Below, piece after piece: positions 1 through 9,354 of a DNA stretch of 64,000 bases. Under the pieces are notes generated by a model. The model worked only from the letters and a program-made list of their open reading frames with translations. It was not told where the DNA came from and ran no database searches. The DNA is from Shewanella marisflavi (GTDB taxonomy: Bacteria; Pseudomonadota; Gammaproteobacteria; Enterobacterales; Shewanellaceae): the NCBI RefSeq assembly GCF_023283925.1, contig NZ_JAKIKX010000011.1, positions 1 to 64,000 on the forward strand, in the 5' to 3' direction. Positions within the stretch are counted from its first letter, which is position 1, and each line of letters begins with the position of its first letter. A program made the position numbers and the translations under genes.

Positions 1-46
1 CCTGTCACGCCGGGGGTCGCGGGTTCGAGTCCCGTCCGCTCCGCCA
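1..46 (+). tRNA. tRNA-Asp (GTC), 3' part only
   Basis: The first 46 bases are the anticodon arm, variable loop, T arm and acceptor 3' strand of a tRNA, ending in CCA. The anticodon loop CTGTCAC carries GTC at bases 4-6, which reads aspartate codons. The T loop GGTTCGAGTCC is canonical. The 5' half lies outside the window. A terminator follows within 20 bases, so this is the last tRNA of its transcript. Confidence 0.93.
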
Positions 47-60
47 ACATTAAGACGAAA

Positions 61-88
61 GCCTCTGCAGAAATGCAGAGGCTTTTTT
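61..88 (+). terminator. Rho-independent terminator after tRNA-Asp
   Basis: A perfect 9-bp stem (GCCTCTGCA / TGCAGAGGC) with a GAAA loop is followed by six T residues. It sits 14 bases past the tRNA CCA end and ends the tRNA transcript. Confidence 0.9.
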
Positions 89-601
89 CGTTGTGTGATA
101 AAAACTATCGCATGCTAAGGCACATGTAGTTAAGTCTCGTCTTTCTTAGCTGTATTGGCTCTTTACGAGCGTAAGCACCTCGCTTCGCGATATGCGTCCG
201 GTGATATTTAGGGCAAAGCCCTAGCTTCTTTTGCTCATAAGTCTTGCCTGGGCTCTTTGGTTTTGGGTTTTAGTCGCCCTCTCCTCACTCTGTCTTGCCA
301 ATTTAAAGTTAGCAAAGGATTTTAAATCATCTCTATTGGAGCTGAGCCGTATCTTAATCAAGTAGTTAGTCAGAAGTGACTTTTGCTTCCTTGTAGCGAT
401 TTGTACGGTGGGGACGGATGATTTACTAGCTGTCTTGTGCTGAACTCTGTCTCTGGTTCAAACTGGTACTTATATACATATATTCAAATGCAATAATGTT
501 TAGCCACGAGCTAACTTAATTGTGGCATAATCGACGCGAGCACATGCAGTAGATCCTCTATTGATAAGATGTGTGATGTCTGATGACCGTTTCTTTTAGG
601 T
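89..601. other. Intergenic gap of about 510 bp with no convincing gene
   Basis: No start-bearing reading frame of useful length is visible here. A small perfect hairpin (TAGGGC aaa GCCCTA) lies at 209-223. On the minus strand one frame stays open for roughly 50 codons, from near 270 to near 110, and reads as a basic peptide containing HRTHIAKRGAYARKEP. It is preceded by an in-frame stop and has no start codon. It may be a decayed gene end or a dispersed genomic repeat. The right end should hold the promoter of the downstream c-di-GMP gene. Confidence 0.4.
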
Positions 602-3097
602 GTGGTGGCTTTGCTGAAATATTTCTCACGACCCTCGCTAATTATTTTTGCACCGTTAGTGTGTATCTTACTGTTTGCGATTTTTATCACCACAGCCTAC
701 TTCATCGAAAGGCAACAGGGGCGTGATCAGGTCTCTAACGCTCAGATAGTCGCCCTATCGCAACAGTTAATGAAATTGAATCATCTAGTGGGTGTGGCTG
801 CCAAGAAACAGGATTTTTCTCGAGTCGAAGAAGAACTTGCGCTGATCGGCAGTGATATTTGGTTTTCTGTTTATACCCTGATCGATCGTGAGGGCAAGAT
901 TCGTTTTGCTAACCATGGTGTGTGGCGTGACAGTTTGGCGCAGTTGGTCATTGACGGTTATGCTACCCAGGTGCATGGTGAGAGTGTAGCCATTGGTCAG
1001 CCTAACCTTTTTTTTAACGATAAGCGCCAGTCGATACAAGCCTATTACCCTATTACTCCCGCTATTTCTCCAATGTCTGTTGAGCGTCCCGAGCTTATTT
1101 ACCTTGAGTACGATATGGCACCTTTGCTCGCTGCGAGTGATGAGCAGGTGTTTGCAAGTCTGGCGCGGATAGGTGGGTTAGCTTTGTCTGCGACTCTAGT
1201 CTTGCTTAGCTTATTGTATTACTTCCTATTATTGCCAATTAGCCGGCTAAGCCGTGAAGCCGCGTCGCTTGGACAGCGTGAGGTAAAGCGCGATTCAGTG
1301 AACTCGCCGTTTATAGAGTTGGATGGCCTAGCGAGTAATTTGAGCCAGTTTAAGGATAGATTTCAACTGGGTGCTAAACAGCTTAAAGACAGCGAACAAC
1401 GGTGGTTATTTGCGGTTGAGGTCTCTCGATATGGGATTTGGGATTGGAATCTCGAAGATGACAGTTTGTTTTTATCCGATCGTTGGCAGGATATGCTGGG
1501 TTATGGCCCAGAAGAGTTAGCGCCAGAACTCAGCAGCTGGGAGAGTCGCTTACACCCAGAAGATAAGACCTCAATTTTCGATAACTTGAATGATTATCTT
1601 AGGGGGGAGAGCGAGGAGTTTGAGAGTGTCCATCGCTTGCGCCATAAGCAGGGGCACTACATCTGGGTGTTAGATAGGGGGATGACGGTAGAGTGGGATG
1701 AGAAGGGGAAGCCCGTCCGCATGATAGGTACGCTCTCAGATGTTACTGAAGACATTCGCAATCAAAAGGCTGCCTTGCATCAGGCGAAACATGACCCCTT
1801 GACGGATTTGGCCAATCGCCGTGCATTAATGGACGCACTTTATAGCCAACAAGAAGACACTGGCGCGTGTGCAGCACTCTTTATGTTGGACCTGGATAAC
1901 TTTAAGGTGGTCAATGATGCATTGGGCCATCATGGTGGCGATAGGTTATTAATCCAGATCGCTGCCAGACTTTCGAGTTATTTTGCATCGAACTCCCTGA
2001 TAGCCCGTCTTGGGGCTGACGAGTTTGTGGTGTTAGTGAAGAAGCTTCCTGAAGATCTGCTTGGAGCACAGCGTCGGGCTCAAGCTCTGGCGAGCCAGAT
2101 GCGCCAGTTGATCGCACGTAGTTTCCATATTAGTGGACATACCTTTAACTTGTCTGCGAGTGTCGGCATTGCGGTTATCGACCCCAGCGAAGGCATCTTG
2201 CCTGAGCAGCAGTTCAAACGAGTCAACATGGCGTTAGCCCAAGCCAAGGAAAGTGGAAGAGATGCCTGTGTCGTTTACTGCAGCGAAATGGATAAGCGAG
2301 CCGCTCAAAATTTAATGATCCGAACCGAGTTGGTGCATGCCGTGTCACGGCATCAATTGTCACTCTCTTATCAGCCCTTGATTAACGCTAAGGGAGATAT
2401 TGCCTCTGTTGAAGCCTTGTTGCGCTGGAATCATCCGCAACACGGTGCTATTTCACCGGCTGACTTTATCCCTGTAGCCGAAGGCAGCTCGTTGATTATT
2501 GAGTTAGGTGAGTGGGTGTTGTTAGAGGCCTGTCGTTTTATTCGTGAATTGAAAGCACAGAATATTAATGCCCCTATGGTGTCGATTAATGTCAGCGCGC
2601 GTCAATTTCACCAAGATGAGTTCGCCCCTAATTTGCTTGCGCTGTTGACTGAGCAGGGAGTTAGCCCCCACCATATTGAGCTTGAGTTGACTGAACATGT
2701 ATTGCTTACGGATCTGCAGCAGGTTAGGCAAACCATGAACTTGCTTAGAGAGGCGGGGATCAGTATTGCCGTGGATGATTTTGGTACCGGCTATAGTTCG
2801 CTGAGTTACTTACAAGAATTACCACTTAATCGACTTAAGCTAGATGCTAGTTTTATCAGGGACATGGGTAATGGCGAGGCGTCAGCCTCTATTGTGAAAG
2901 CCATGATCGATATGTCCCATAGCCTAGGACTGGCGTTTGTGGCAGAGGGGGTTGAGATACAGTCTCAATTCGATCAGCTGCAACGCTACCAGTGTGACCT
3001 ATACCAGGGCTATCTTTTCCATCGTCCAATGCCAGGTGAGGAGTTGAGTAGACTGTTAGGTCGTCTGGCGGAGCAACGCGTTAAATCAAGCGTTTGA
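602..3097 (+). CDS. Membrane-bound PAS-GGDEF-EAL c-di-GMP protein
   Basis: An 831-residue inner-membrane signalling protein. A first membrane segment (about 11-35) and a second (about 187-212) flank a periplasmic sensor region. These are followed by a linker, a PAS/PAC domain (about 265-385), a GGDEF domain (about 398-560) and an EAL domain (about 575-825). The EAL domain looks catalytic: it has EALLRW at 604, NVSARQF, ELTE, the DDFGTGYSSL loop, LKLDASFI and AEGVE. The GGDEF signature reads GADEF at 471-475, so cyclase activity is doubtful and the protein is more likely a c-di-GMP phosphodiesterase, perhaps GTP-regulated. The frame opens with two GTG codons (602 or 605). Its last 12 bases overlap the end of the convergent hydrolase gene. 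Confidence 0.9.
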   Translation: MVALLKYFSRPSLIIFAPLVCILLFAIFITTAYFIERQQGRDQVSNAQIVALSQQLMKLNHLVGVAAKKQDFSRVEEELALIGSDIWFSVYTLIDREGKIRFANHGVWRDSLAQLVIDGYATQVHGESVAIGQPNLFFNDKRQSIQAYYPITPAISPMSVERPELIYLEYDMAPLLAASDEQVFASLARIGGLALSATLVLLSLLYYFLLLPISRLSREAASLGQREVKRDSVNSPFIELDGLASNLSQFKDRFQLGAKQLKDSEQRWLFAVEVSRYGIWDWNLEDDSLFLSDRWQDMLGYGPEELAPELSSWESRLHPEDKTSIFDNLNDYLRGESEEFESVHRLRHKQGHYIWVLDRGMTVEWDEKGKPVRMIGTLSDVTEDIRNQKAALHQAKHDPLTDLANRRALMDALYSQQEDTGACAALFMLDLDNFKVVNDALGHHGGDRLLIQIAARLSSYFASNSLIARLGADEFVVLVKKLPEDLLGAQRRAQALASQMRQLIARSFHISGHTFNLSASVGIAVIDPSEGILPEQQFKRVNMALAQAKESGRDACVVYCSEMDKRAAQNLMIRTELVHAVSRHQLSLSYQPLINAKGDIASVEALLRWNHPQHGAISPADFIPVAEGSSLIIELGEWVLLEACRFIRELKAQNINAPMVSINVSARQFHQDEFAPNLLALLTEQGVSPHHIELELTEHVLLTDLQQVRQTMNLLREAGISIAVDDFGTGYSSLSYLQELPLNRLKLDASFIRDMGNGEASASIVKAMIDMSHSLGLAFVAEGVEIQSQFDQLQRYQCDLYQGYLFHRPMPGEELSRLLGRLAEQRVKSSV

Positions 3098-4069
3098 GTC
3101 GAGAAACTCCGCGAGATAACTGAGCGCCTGATTGCGGGCGGCATCGCATTCCATAAAAATTTCATGGCGGGCATTGGCGATCACCTTAAGCTGACATAGT
3201 CCGCCTACGGCAGCCTCTTGTGCCTGGTTTTCCACAATAGAATCTTCTTCGGCTTGCAAAATAAGCAAGGGTATTTGGCTATGCTTGGCCGCCACCACCG
3301 CTTGTTCACTGGCATCAAGGGATTCGGCTAACCAGCGATTGGTGGGTGAGCCGAGTTGCAGCTGTGGATAGGTTTCATACAGGCGGCGATATGCTTGATA
3401 GCGTATCGCACTGTGAGTCAAATCATTGGCTTCGAAGGGCTCTGGAGAGTAGTTCTTGCCGCTCAAGACATAGTTTGGCTGCCTAGTTGAGCCATTATCG
3501 AGTCGTTGAACGAGCCAGCGTACAAAGCGCTTCGGCATAGGTAGACAGATGCCGTACATGGGGGCGGATAATACAGCCGCGTTGAACACATGGGGGGCCT
3601 GCTGAAGATACAGGGTGGCAATGGTACCGCCCATGGAATGACCCACGAGGAACAGACTGTCATGATGATTGGCTTTGACTATGGTTTCGATAAATAGCGC
3701 AAAGTCTTGCACATAGTCAGAAAACTTTTCTACATGTCCCTGATGCGGGTTATCGGTTAGCCTGGATGAGAGACCTTGTCCTCTGTGGTCGATAGCGTAG
3801 ACGCTATAGCCTAACTGGTAGAGGTCAAAGATGAGCTCTTGGTATTTAACATAGGCTTCCACCCGTCCACTACTGATCACTATTGCCCGGTTTGAATCTG
3901 GATGCAGCGCAGCGCAGTAGGCCAGCTTCAGATTATCGATTGTCGTCAACTCGCCCTGCTTTACTCCTTGCCAAAAGGTGTTTATCTGCTTGCTGTTGTC
4001 TTGTTGTTCGCTAGAGAAACTGAAGCTTGGGACGGAGACTGAATCGAGGGCTGTAGACATTGGACGCAT
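3086..4069 (-). CDS. Alpha/beta hydrolase, lysophospholipase (PldB/monoacylglycerol lipase-like)
   Basis: A 327-residue alpha/beta hydrolase. The nucleophile elbow is GHSMG at 143-147 (Ser145). An acidic residue near 276 (QAEEDS) and a histidine near 302 (ANARHE) complete a plausible Ser-Asp-His triad. The DHRGQGLSSR segment near 94-103 is typical of the PldB/monoglyceride lipase group, which removes acyl chains from lysophospholipids or monoacylglycerols. There is no obvious signal peptide, so it probably acts in the cytoplasm or at the membrane face. It converges on the GGDEF/EAL gene with a 12-bp tail overlap. The true substrate cannot be told from sequence. Confidence 0.85.
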   Translation of the reverse strand: MRPMSTALDSVSVPSFSFSSEQQDNSKQINTFWQGVKQGELTTIDNLKLAYCAALHPDSNRAIVISSGRVEAYVKYQELIFDLYQLGYSVYAIDHRGQGLSSRLTDNPHQGHVEKFSDYVQDFALFIETIVKANHHDSLFLVGHSMGGTIATLYLQQAPHVFNAAVLSAPMYGICLPMPKRFVRWLVQRLDNGSTRQPNYVLSGKNYSPEPFEANDLTHSAIRYQAYRRLYETYPQLQLGSPTNRWLAESLDASEQAVVAAKHSQIPLLILQAEEDSIVENQAQEAAVGGLCQLKVIANARHEIFMECDAARNQALSYLAEFLDSNA

Positions 4070-4174
4070 AGATTAAGAAAAGAGAGCTAGAGTGTAGCAC
4101 GATATTTTATCGGGATTAATGCTAGGTGCTCAAAGCGAGTCCTCTGACGCCTTCGCAGGCGCCAGAGGTGCACA

Positions 4175-5959
4175 TTACAGCTTGGTTTGCGCCTTGATAA
4201 AGTCGTCTATCTGCTGCTCAAGTATTGCCATGGGGACAGAGCCATTAGCGAGTATGGCATCGTGAAAGGCACGGATGTCAAACTTGTCGCCTAACTCGGC
4301 TTCGGCCTTTGCCCGCAAGCGCTTAATGGTCAGCTCACCAATCTTGTAGGAGAGAGCTTGCCCAGGCCAAGAGATATACCTGTCAATCTCAGTAGTGACA
4401 TTGTGCAGTGACAGCGCGGTATTGCTGGCCATAAAGTCGATCGCCTGTTGACGAGTCCAGCCCTTGGCATGCATGCCTGTATCGACCACCAGGCGGGCAG
4501 CGCGCCACATCTCATAGGTCAGGCGGCCAAAGTTGCTGTAAGGGTCTTGGTAGAAACCGCCTTCCAACCCCAGATACTCTGAGTAAAGTCCCCAACCTTC
4601 ACCAAAGGCCGAGATATAGCTATAGCGACGAAATTCGGGCAGCGAGGTGAGTTCCTTATTGAGGGAGATCTGCAGGTGATGGCCCGGAACGGCTTCGTGT
4701 AGGGTGAGCGCCTCCATTTCATAGAGTGGTCGTTTGTCTAGGGCGTAGGTGTTGACCCAATAGTAACCGGCTTGATCATCACTGTTGGAGCCTGAATAAC
4801 GTCCTGTAGTGTATTTAGGGGCGATCTCTGCAGGAACCTCTTGAATGCCGTAAGGCGTGCGCGGAAGTTTGCCGAAATACTTTGGCAGCATGGCGTCGGC
4901 CTTCTTGGCGATAAAGGCGGCTTCTTTCAGCAGCTCTTCTGGCGTGGTGGCGTAGAATTGAGGATCGGTACGTAGGAAATGCAAAAAGTCGGCAAAGTCA
5001 CCCTGATAGCCGAGCTTGTCGATGATAGTCTGCATCTCGTCGCGGATGCGTTTGACCTCTTTAAGTCCAAGTTGATGAACCTCGTCGGCGGTCATCGGCA
5101 GAGTGGTGTAATAGCGCACGCGGTTTTCATAGAAGGCTTTGCCATCGGGGAGATCTGCCGCCGCAATGCTCTGCCTTGCACCAGGAATATATTCCTGGGT
5201 CATAAAATCATAGAAGGCTTGATAACTAGGTAGTACAAGCTGTTCAATTAAACGCTTGCCTTCGGCTTCCATCTTGCCGCGCTGTGCCGTGGTGAAGTGC
5301 TTCGGAAATTGAGTAAAGGGTTTGTAATAACCACTTTGCTCAACCGGCACAATAAAGGCGCTAATACTATCTTCGAAGCCGGTTAATACCACTTTGGCGG
5401 GAGTGATCCCCTCTGCTAATCCCTGTTTGAGCCAATAGGTTTGCTGGTCAAAATACTTAGGTAGTGCCTTAAGCTTGCTCAGGTAGTTCAGGTAATCTTC
5501 TTCGGTATTGAAATTGCCTTTGGCTATCGAGGCTATATAGGCGTGAAAGCCACTCTCAGCGGTAAGGGGCAAGTAATGGTCGTGAAAACGATAGAGATCG
5601 ACACTGTTTTGCAGTTGATATTGCAGTATCTGGGCGTTGATACGGGCTTCTTGATCCAGTGTCGAGAGATCTAATGCTGTTAGGCGGGCCAAGAGGGCAA
5701 GATTAGCGGTATTCATTCGCGCCAGCGCTTCCGGAGAAAGATCTTCTAGTTTTCCCGCCGCAGTCTTATCTCCCCTTGCATAGGCCATTTCTGGACTAGA
5801 CTCTACTCTAAGCTGCCAAGCATCCTTGATGATACTCTGTAGTGCTTGTTCGCTGCCTTGAGTTGCGACTTGAGGTGTATTGACGGCATCGTTAGAGGGA
5901 GCCATTTGGCAGGCACTGAGGCTAAGTATGAGTAGGCAGGGAGCTAAGGGTCTATACAT
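4175..5959 (-). CDS. DUF885 family lipoprotein, putative zinc peptidase
   Basis: The chosen start gives 594 residues beginning MYRPLAPC, with a lipobox LSAC at 14-17, so the protein is probably a lipoprotein anchored at Cys17. An AGGAAC Shine-Dalgarno lies 8-9 bases upstream of this ATG. A longer frame reaching 6097 has no such signal and would bury the signal peptide. The C-terminal half carries HEAVPGHHLQ, the HE..PGHH signature of DUF885 proteins, which are treated as metallopeptidase-like, and the late GEGWGLYSEYLG segment also fits the family. Function in the envelope is inferred; no substrate is known. It stands alone and is divergent from add. Confidence 0.85.
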   Translation of the reverse strand: MYRPLAPCLLILSLSACQMAPSNDAVNTPQVATQGSEQALQSIIKDAWQLRVESSPEMAYARGDKTAAGKLEDLSPEALARMNTANLALLARLTALDLSTLDQEARINAQILQYQLQNSVDLYRFHDHYLPLTAESGFHAYIASIAKGNFNTEEDYLNYLSKLKALPKYFDQQTYWLKQGLAEGITPAKVVLTGFEDSISAFIVPVEQSGYYKPFTQFPKHFTTAQRGKMEAEGKRLIEQLVLPSYQAFYDFMTQEYIPGARQSIAAADLPDGKAFYENRVRYYTTLPMTADEVHQLGLKEVKRIRDEMQTIIDKLGYQGDFADFLHFLRTDPQFYATTPEELLKEAAFIAKKADAMLPKYFGKLPRTPYGIQEVPAEIAPKYTTGRYSGSNSDDQAGYYWVNTYALDKRPLYEMEALTLHEAVPGHHLQISLNKELTSLPEFRRYSYISAFGEGWGLYSEYLGLEGGFYQDPYSNFGRLTYEMWRAARLVVDTGMHAKGWTRQQAIDFMASNTALSLHNVTTEIDRYISWPGQALSYKIGELTIKRLRAKAEAELGDKFDIRAFHDAILANGSVPMAILEQQIDDFIKAQTKL

Positions 5960-6195
5960 AAGTGTTCCTGTTGTTGTGATTATTATTCGCCCAGGAGTGG
6001 GTGTCATGATTATGCAATATTCAATTTTAGGGATCACCCGTATTGCAGAGAAATTTTCTGCAAAACTTGTAACAAAGATCAATTGAAAGCTGAACATAAG
6101 TTATGCATGCCGCTAAAAAATGCGTGTTATAGTTGCAACAACTTCAGACCAAACAAAAAATAATATTGGCTGAAGGGTTCACATAGGGGTTAAAT

Positions 6196-7191
6196 ATGAT
6201 TGATACATCCATTCCGTTGGTGGATCTGCATCGTCACCTTGATGGTAACGTCAGGGTGGAAACGATATGGGAACTTGGCCATCAACATAACATAGCGTTG
6301 CCTTCAGAGACTTTAGAAGGTTTAGCGCCTTTCGTTCAAATTCAGGGTAAAGAGTCGAGTCTGGTCGCTTTTTTGAAAAAGCTAGACTGGATGGTTGCCG
6401 TTCTTGCCGATCTTGATGCGGTTAAACGTGTTGCCTATGAAAACGTTGCCGATGCGGCGATATCTGGGCTCGATTATGCAGAGCTACGTTTCAGTCCTTA
6501 CTATATGGCGATGAACCACAAATTACCGATTGAAGGTGTGGTTGAAGCCGTTATCGATGGGGTTAAAGCGGGTATCAAGGAGCATGATGTGAAGATCAAC
6601 CTGATCGGCATCATGTCGCGTTCCTTTGGTCAGGCGGCCTGTATGCAAGAGCTTGAGGCCCTACTGGCCCATAGGCAGCACCTGGTGGCGATGGACTTGG
6701 CGGGGGATGAGCTAGGCTTCCCTGGTGCTCTGTTTAACGACCACTTTAAGAAAGTGCGTGATGCCGGCTTAGCCATTACTGCCCACGCCGGTGAGGCGGC
6801 GGGTGCAGAGAGTATGTGGCAGGCGATCACTGAGCTTGGTGCGACCCGCATCGGCCACGGCGTGAATGCTATCCATGATCCTAAGCTGATGGAGTACCTG
6901 GTGGCGAATAAGATCGGAATCGAGTCTTGCCCTACCAGTAACCTGCACACCTCAACTGTTACCAGCTACCAGGAGCATCCACTGCGGACCTTTATGGAGG
7001 CCGGTGTCTTGATTGGTCTAAATACCGATGATCCCGGTGTTAGTGCGATCGATATTAAGCATGAATATCGTACTGTGAAGCAGGAGATGGGCTTTAGCAA
7101 CGCTGAACTGGCTCAATTGCAACGCAACGGTGTAGAGATGGCCTTTATCTCGGATAGTGAGCGTAAGGCACTCTATGCCGCTAAGGCGTAA
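6196..7191 (+). CDS. add: Adenosine deaminase
   Basis: A 331-residue cytosolic purine salvage enzyme that hydrolyses adenosine or deoxyadenosine to inosine or deoxyinosine and ammonia. The zinc-binding pair H12-x-H14 (DLHRHLDG), the HAGEAAG segment with the third metal histidine and catalytic glutamate, SCPTSN, and the final NTDDPG with the metal aspartate are all present. Length matches bacterial Add. The ATG follows AGGGGTTAAAT, an acceptable ribosome site. It is a single-gene unit that ends at a shared terminator facing hemN. Confidence 0.95.
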   Translation: MIDTSIPLVDLHRHLDGNVRVETIWELGHQHNIALPSETLEGLAPFVQIQGKESSLVAFLKKLDWMVAVLADLDAVKRVAYENVADAAISGLDYAELRFSPYYMAMNHKLPIEGVVEAVIDGVKAGIKEHDVKINLIGIMSRSFGQAACMQELEALLAHRQHLVAMDLAGDELGFPGALFNDHFKKVRDAGLAITAHAGEAAGAESMWQAITELGATRIGHGVNAIHDPKLMEYLVANKIGIESCPTSNLHTSTVTSYQEHPLRTFMEAGVLIGLNTDDPGVSAIDIKHEYRTVKQEMGFSNAELAQLQRNGVEMAFISDSERKALYAAKA

Positions 7192-7204
7192 CCGAGGCAT
7201 AAAT

Positions 7205-7236
7205 AAAAAAGCCGATGAATAATCATCGGCTTTTTT
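7205..7236. terminator. Bidirectional terminator between add and hemN
   Basis: The 8-bp stem GCCGATGA / TCATCGGC (7211-7218 and 7223-7230) has a 4-base loop. It is flanked by an A-run on the left and six T residues on the right, so it can end both convergent transcripts. Confidence 0.9.
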
Positions 7237-7248
7237 GTCAGTCGGGTG

Positions 7249-8625
7249 TTAGATGACCCGAGAGAACTGCTGCTGACGTGCCTTATCGCGATAATAAACG
7301 TCGAAGCAGATACAGATATTACGGATAAGCAGGCGGCCCGTTTCACCAACGGTGATCTTTCTGTCGTTCACCTCAACCAACTTGTCGTCGATAAAGGTTT
7401 GGAGCAGCTTAAGATCTTCGGCAAAATACTCTTCAAACTTAATGCCTAATTGCTGATCTATCTTGGCCATATCCAGGTCGAAATGACAGATGAGCTGCTT
7501 GATCACCACGCGACGGATCTCGTCATCACGGTTGAGTTTGCAGCCTTTCCACAGCGCATGACCTTTCTCATCTACCGATTCATAGTAAGGACGAATGTCC
7601 TTTTGGTTTTGGGCGTAACAATCGCCAATCTGGCTGATTGATGACACCCCAAGGCCGAGCAAATCACACTCTTCTTGGGTGGTATAACCCTGGAAGTTAC
7701 GGTGCAGGCGTCCTTCGTTTTGCAAGATAGAAAGTTCATCATCTGGCTTAGCGAAGTGATCCATACCGATATACTGGTAACCAGCGCCGGTCAGCGTCTC
7801 GATAGTTTGGTGCAACATTTCCAGCTTTTGCTGCGGACTAGGCAGATGCTCATCTTTAATCTTACGCTGTGCTGCGAAGCGTGCTGGCAGATGGGCGTAG
7901 TTAAAAACTGACAGTCTATCGGGAGACAGATCTAGTACTCGCTGCATGGTCTCTGCAAAGCTTTCAGGTGTCTGGTGCGGCAGACCGTAGATAAGGTCTA
8001 TGTTAGTCGACACAAAGCCCATGGCTTTCGCCTTGGCGATCAGGTCGAAGATAAACTGTTCATCCTGCTCACGGTTAACAGCAATCTGAACCTCTTTGTT
8101 AAAGTCTTGCACGCCGACCGAGATGCGGTTGAAGCCCGCTTCTTTTAAGGTATCGAGCATGGATAGCTCTATTTCACGTGGGTCGACCTCAATAGAGTAT
8201 TCCCCCTCGTCGGCAATATTGAAATGCTCTTTGAGTAGTGCCGACAGTCTGAGGATCTGCTCAGGGCTGAGGAAAGTCGGTGTACCGCCACCCCAGTGGA
8301 TCTGGGTGACTTGATAGTGTTTGAACAGCGGAGCGCGCTTGACGATCTCTGCGGCAAGGTACTCGATATATTGATCCGCCTTATGCTGATGGCGGGTGAT
8401 CACCTTATTACAGCCACAGTAGTAGCATAGCTTGGCGCAGAAAGGGATATGCAGATACAGCGACAGCTTATTGCTCTTACTGTTGGCAATAGAGGTGAGC
8501 AGATCTTCTTCGGTGAAAGAGTCGTCAAATTCTAATGCGGTCGGATAAGAGGTATAACGGGGACCGCTGTAATTGTATTTTTCGATCATTGACTGATCCC
8601 AACTAATTTGGGTGGGCTGCTTCAA
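7249..8625 (-). CDS. hemN: Oxygen-independent coproporphyrinogen III dehydrogenase
   Basis: A 458-residue radical SAM enzyme that decarboxylates two propionates of coproporphyrinogen III to give protoporphyrinogen IX when oxygen is scarce. The cluster motif is C63-x3-C67-x2-C70, followed by Cys72 as in true HemN (CYYCGCNK). The GGGTP motif, the conserved N-terminal YTSYPTA segment and a full-length C-terminal HemN domain are present, which separates it from the shorter HemW proteins. Transcription runs away from the DUF2489/yihI block. A perfect 10-bp inverted repeat lies 45-69 bp before the start. Confidence 0.95.
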   Translation of the reverse strand: MKQPTQISWDQSMIEKYNYSGPRYTSYPTALEFDDSFTEEDLLTSIANSKSNKLSLYLHIPFCAKLCYYCGCNKVITRHQHKADQYIEYLAAEIVKRAPLFKHYQVTQIHWGGGTPTFLSPEQILRLSALLKEHFNIADEGEYSIEVDPREIELSMLDTLKEAGFNRISVGVQDFNKEVQIAVNREQDEQFIFDLIAKAKAMGFVSTNIDLIYGLPHQTPESFAETMQRVLDLSPDRLSVFNYAHLPARFAAQRKIKDEHLPSPQQKLEMLHQTIETLTGAGYQYIGMDHFAKPDDELSILQNEGRLHRNFQGYTTQEECDLLGLGVSSISQIGDCYAQNQKDIRPYYESVDEKGHALWKGCKLNRDDEIRRVVIKQLICHFDLDMAKIDQQLGIKFEEYFAEDLKLLQTFIDDKLVEVNDRKITVGETGRLLIRNICICFDVYYRDKARQQQFSRVI

Positions 8626-8669
8626 GGCGTGTCCTCCGAAGGTGGTAAATTAGCAACTAGCGAAGTATG

Positions 8670-8694
8670 CAATGTTATTGAGTGAATAACATTG
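8670..8694. promoter_or_regulatory. Perfect 10-bp inverted repeat upstream of hemN
   Basis: CAATGTTATT and AATAACATTG are perfect inverted copies separated by GAGTG. The site is in the hemN leader or promoter. It does not match the FNR box TTGAT-N4-ATCAA, and no T-run follows, so it looks more like an operator than a terminator. The binding protein is unknown. Confidence 0.5.
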
Positions 8695-8805
8695 ATCCAG
8701 GTTGCAAATTGGCACTGCAATTTATGTTAGCTGACGAATATCCTTGTTTTCGGCTTAAATGTCTTGGTTTAAAGCCGTTTTTGTGCGCCGACTCACGCCC
8801 TAATG

Positions 8806-9273
8806 TTAGTGGCTGAGATGGGCGTATGCTTTCACCAGGAGTTTGGCTTCTTCTGTGATTTCGACTTCAAGTGCGGCTTCTGATTTCATTCTTTCGAAGT
8901 CGAGCTTCATGCGCTGCTGTTTCTCTAACGCCTTGCGCTGTTCCATGATGGGATGAGTCTTGATGATATCAAAATGCTTAAAGAAAGCCGGATATTGGTG
9001 CTGTACCTGTTCACTCTGGCCTAAGATCTCAAACAACTTTCCAATACGCATCACCCCTTCGGACAATTCACAACGCTCTTCAAGCATGGCGGCAGCAATA
9101 TAGTGAATATTGCCCAGCAACTCTTTCTCTCGCGCTTCACTGGCCGCTTGCTGTGCGGCTAATTGGGCAGCCTGCTGCTGCGTTTGCTTTTTCAGCTTAA
9201 GCAGCAGATGCAGGGCATAGCCGCCAAGACCTAGGATGATAAGGGCACCAATGATGAGTAACGTCGTGGTCAT
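8806..9273 (-). CDS. DUF2489 membrane-anchored protein
   Basis: A 155-residue protein with one N-terminal membrane segment (about 5-26, LLIIGALIILGLGGYALHLL). A charged, Gln/Ala-rich helical region likely to form a coiled coil (about 27-55) and a soluble helical domain follow. The sequence matches my memory of the DUF2489 family, which commonly sits next to yihI and hemN in Shewanella and Vibrio. No enzymatic motif is visible. It lies 81 bp downstream of yihI on the same strand, with a strong hairpin between them, so the two may be only partly co-transcribed. Function unknown. Confidence 0.75.
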   Translation of the reverse strand: MTTTLLIIGALIILGLGGYALHLLLKLKKQTQQQAAQLAAQQAASEAREKELLGNIHYIAAAMLEERCELSEGVMRIGKLFEILGQSEQVQHQYPAFFKHFDIIKTHPIMEQRKALEKQQRMKLDFERMKSEAALEVEITEEAKLLVKAYAHLSH

Positions 9274-9306
9274 GTTGAGATCCAGGTTTGTGTTTATCTA
9301 GGTGGG

Positions 9307-9338
9307 ATAGAGAAATGGCATCAATACTGATGCCATTT
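9307..9338 (-). terminator. Hairpin between yihI and the DUF2489 gene
   Basis: A perfect 11-bp stem (AAATGGCATCA / TGATGCCATTT) with a 4-base loop follows yihI by about 16 bases. On the minus strand it is followed only by TTTCTCT, so it may be a partial terminator or an mRNA-stabilising stem. Confidence 0.55.
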
Positions 9339-9354
9339 GTGTGCGTCTTTAGGG

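Noticed and set aside
8751..8785. Hairpin followed by TTTTT on the plus strand downstream of the DUF2489 gene
   Set aside because: The T-run lies on the strand with no gene; the stem has a bulge, so it was not listed as a terminator.
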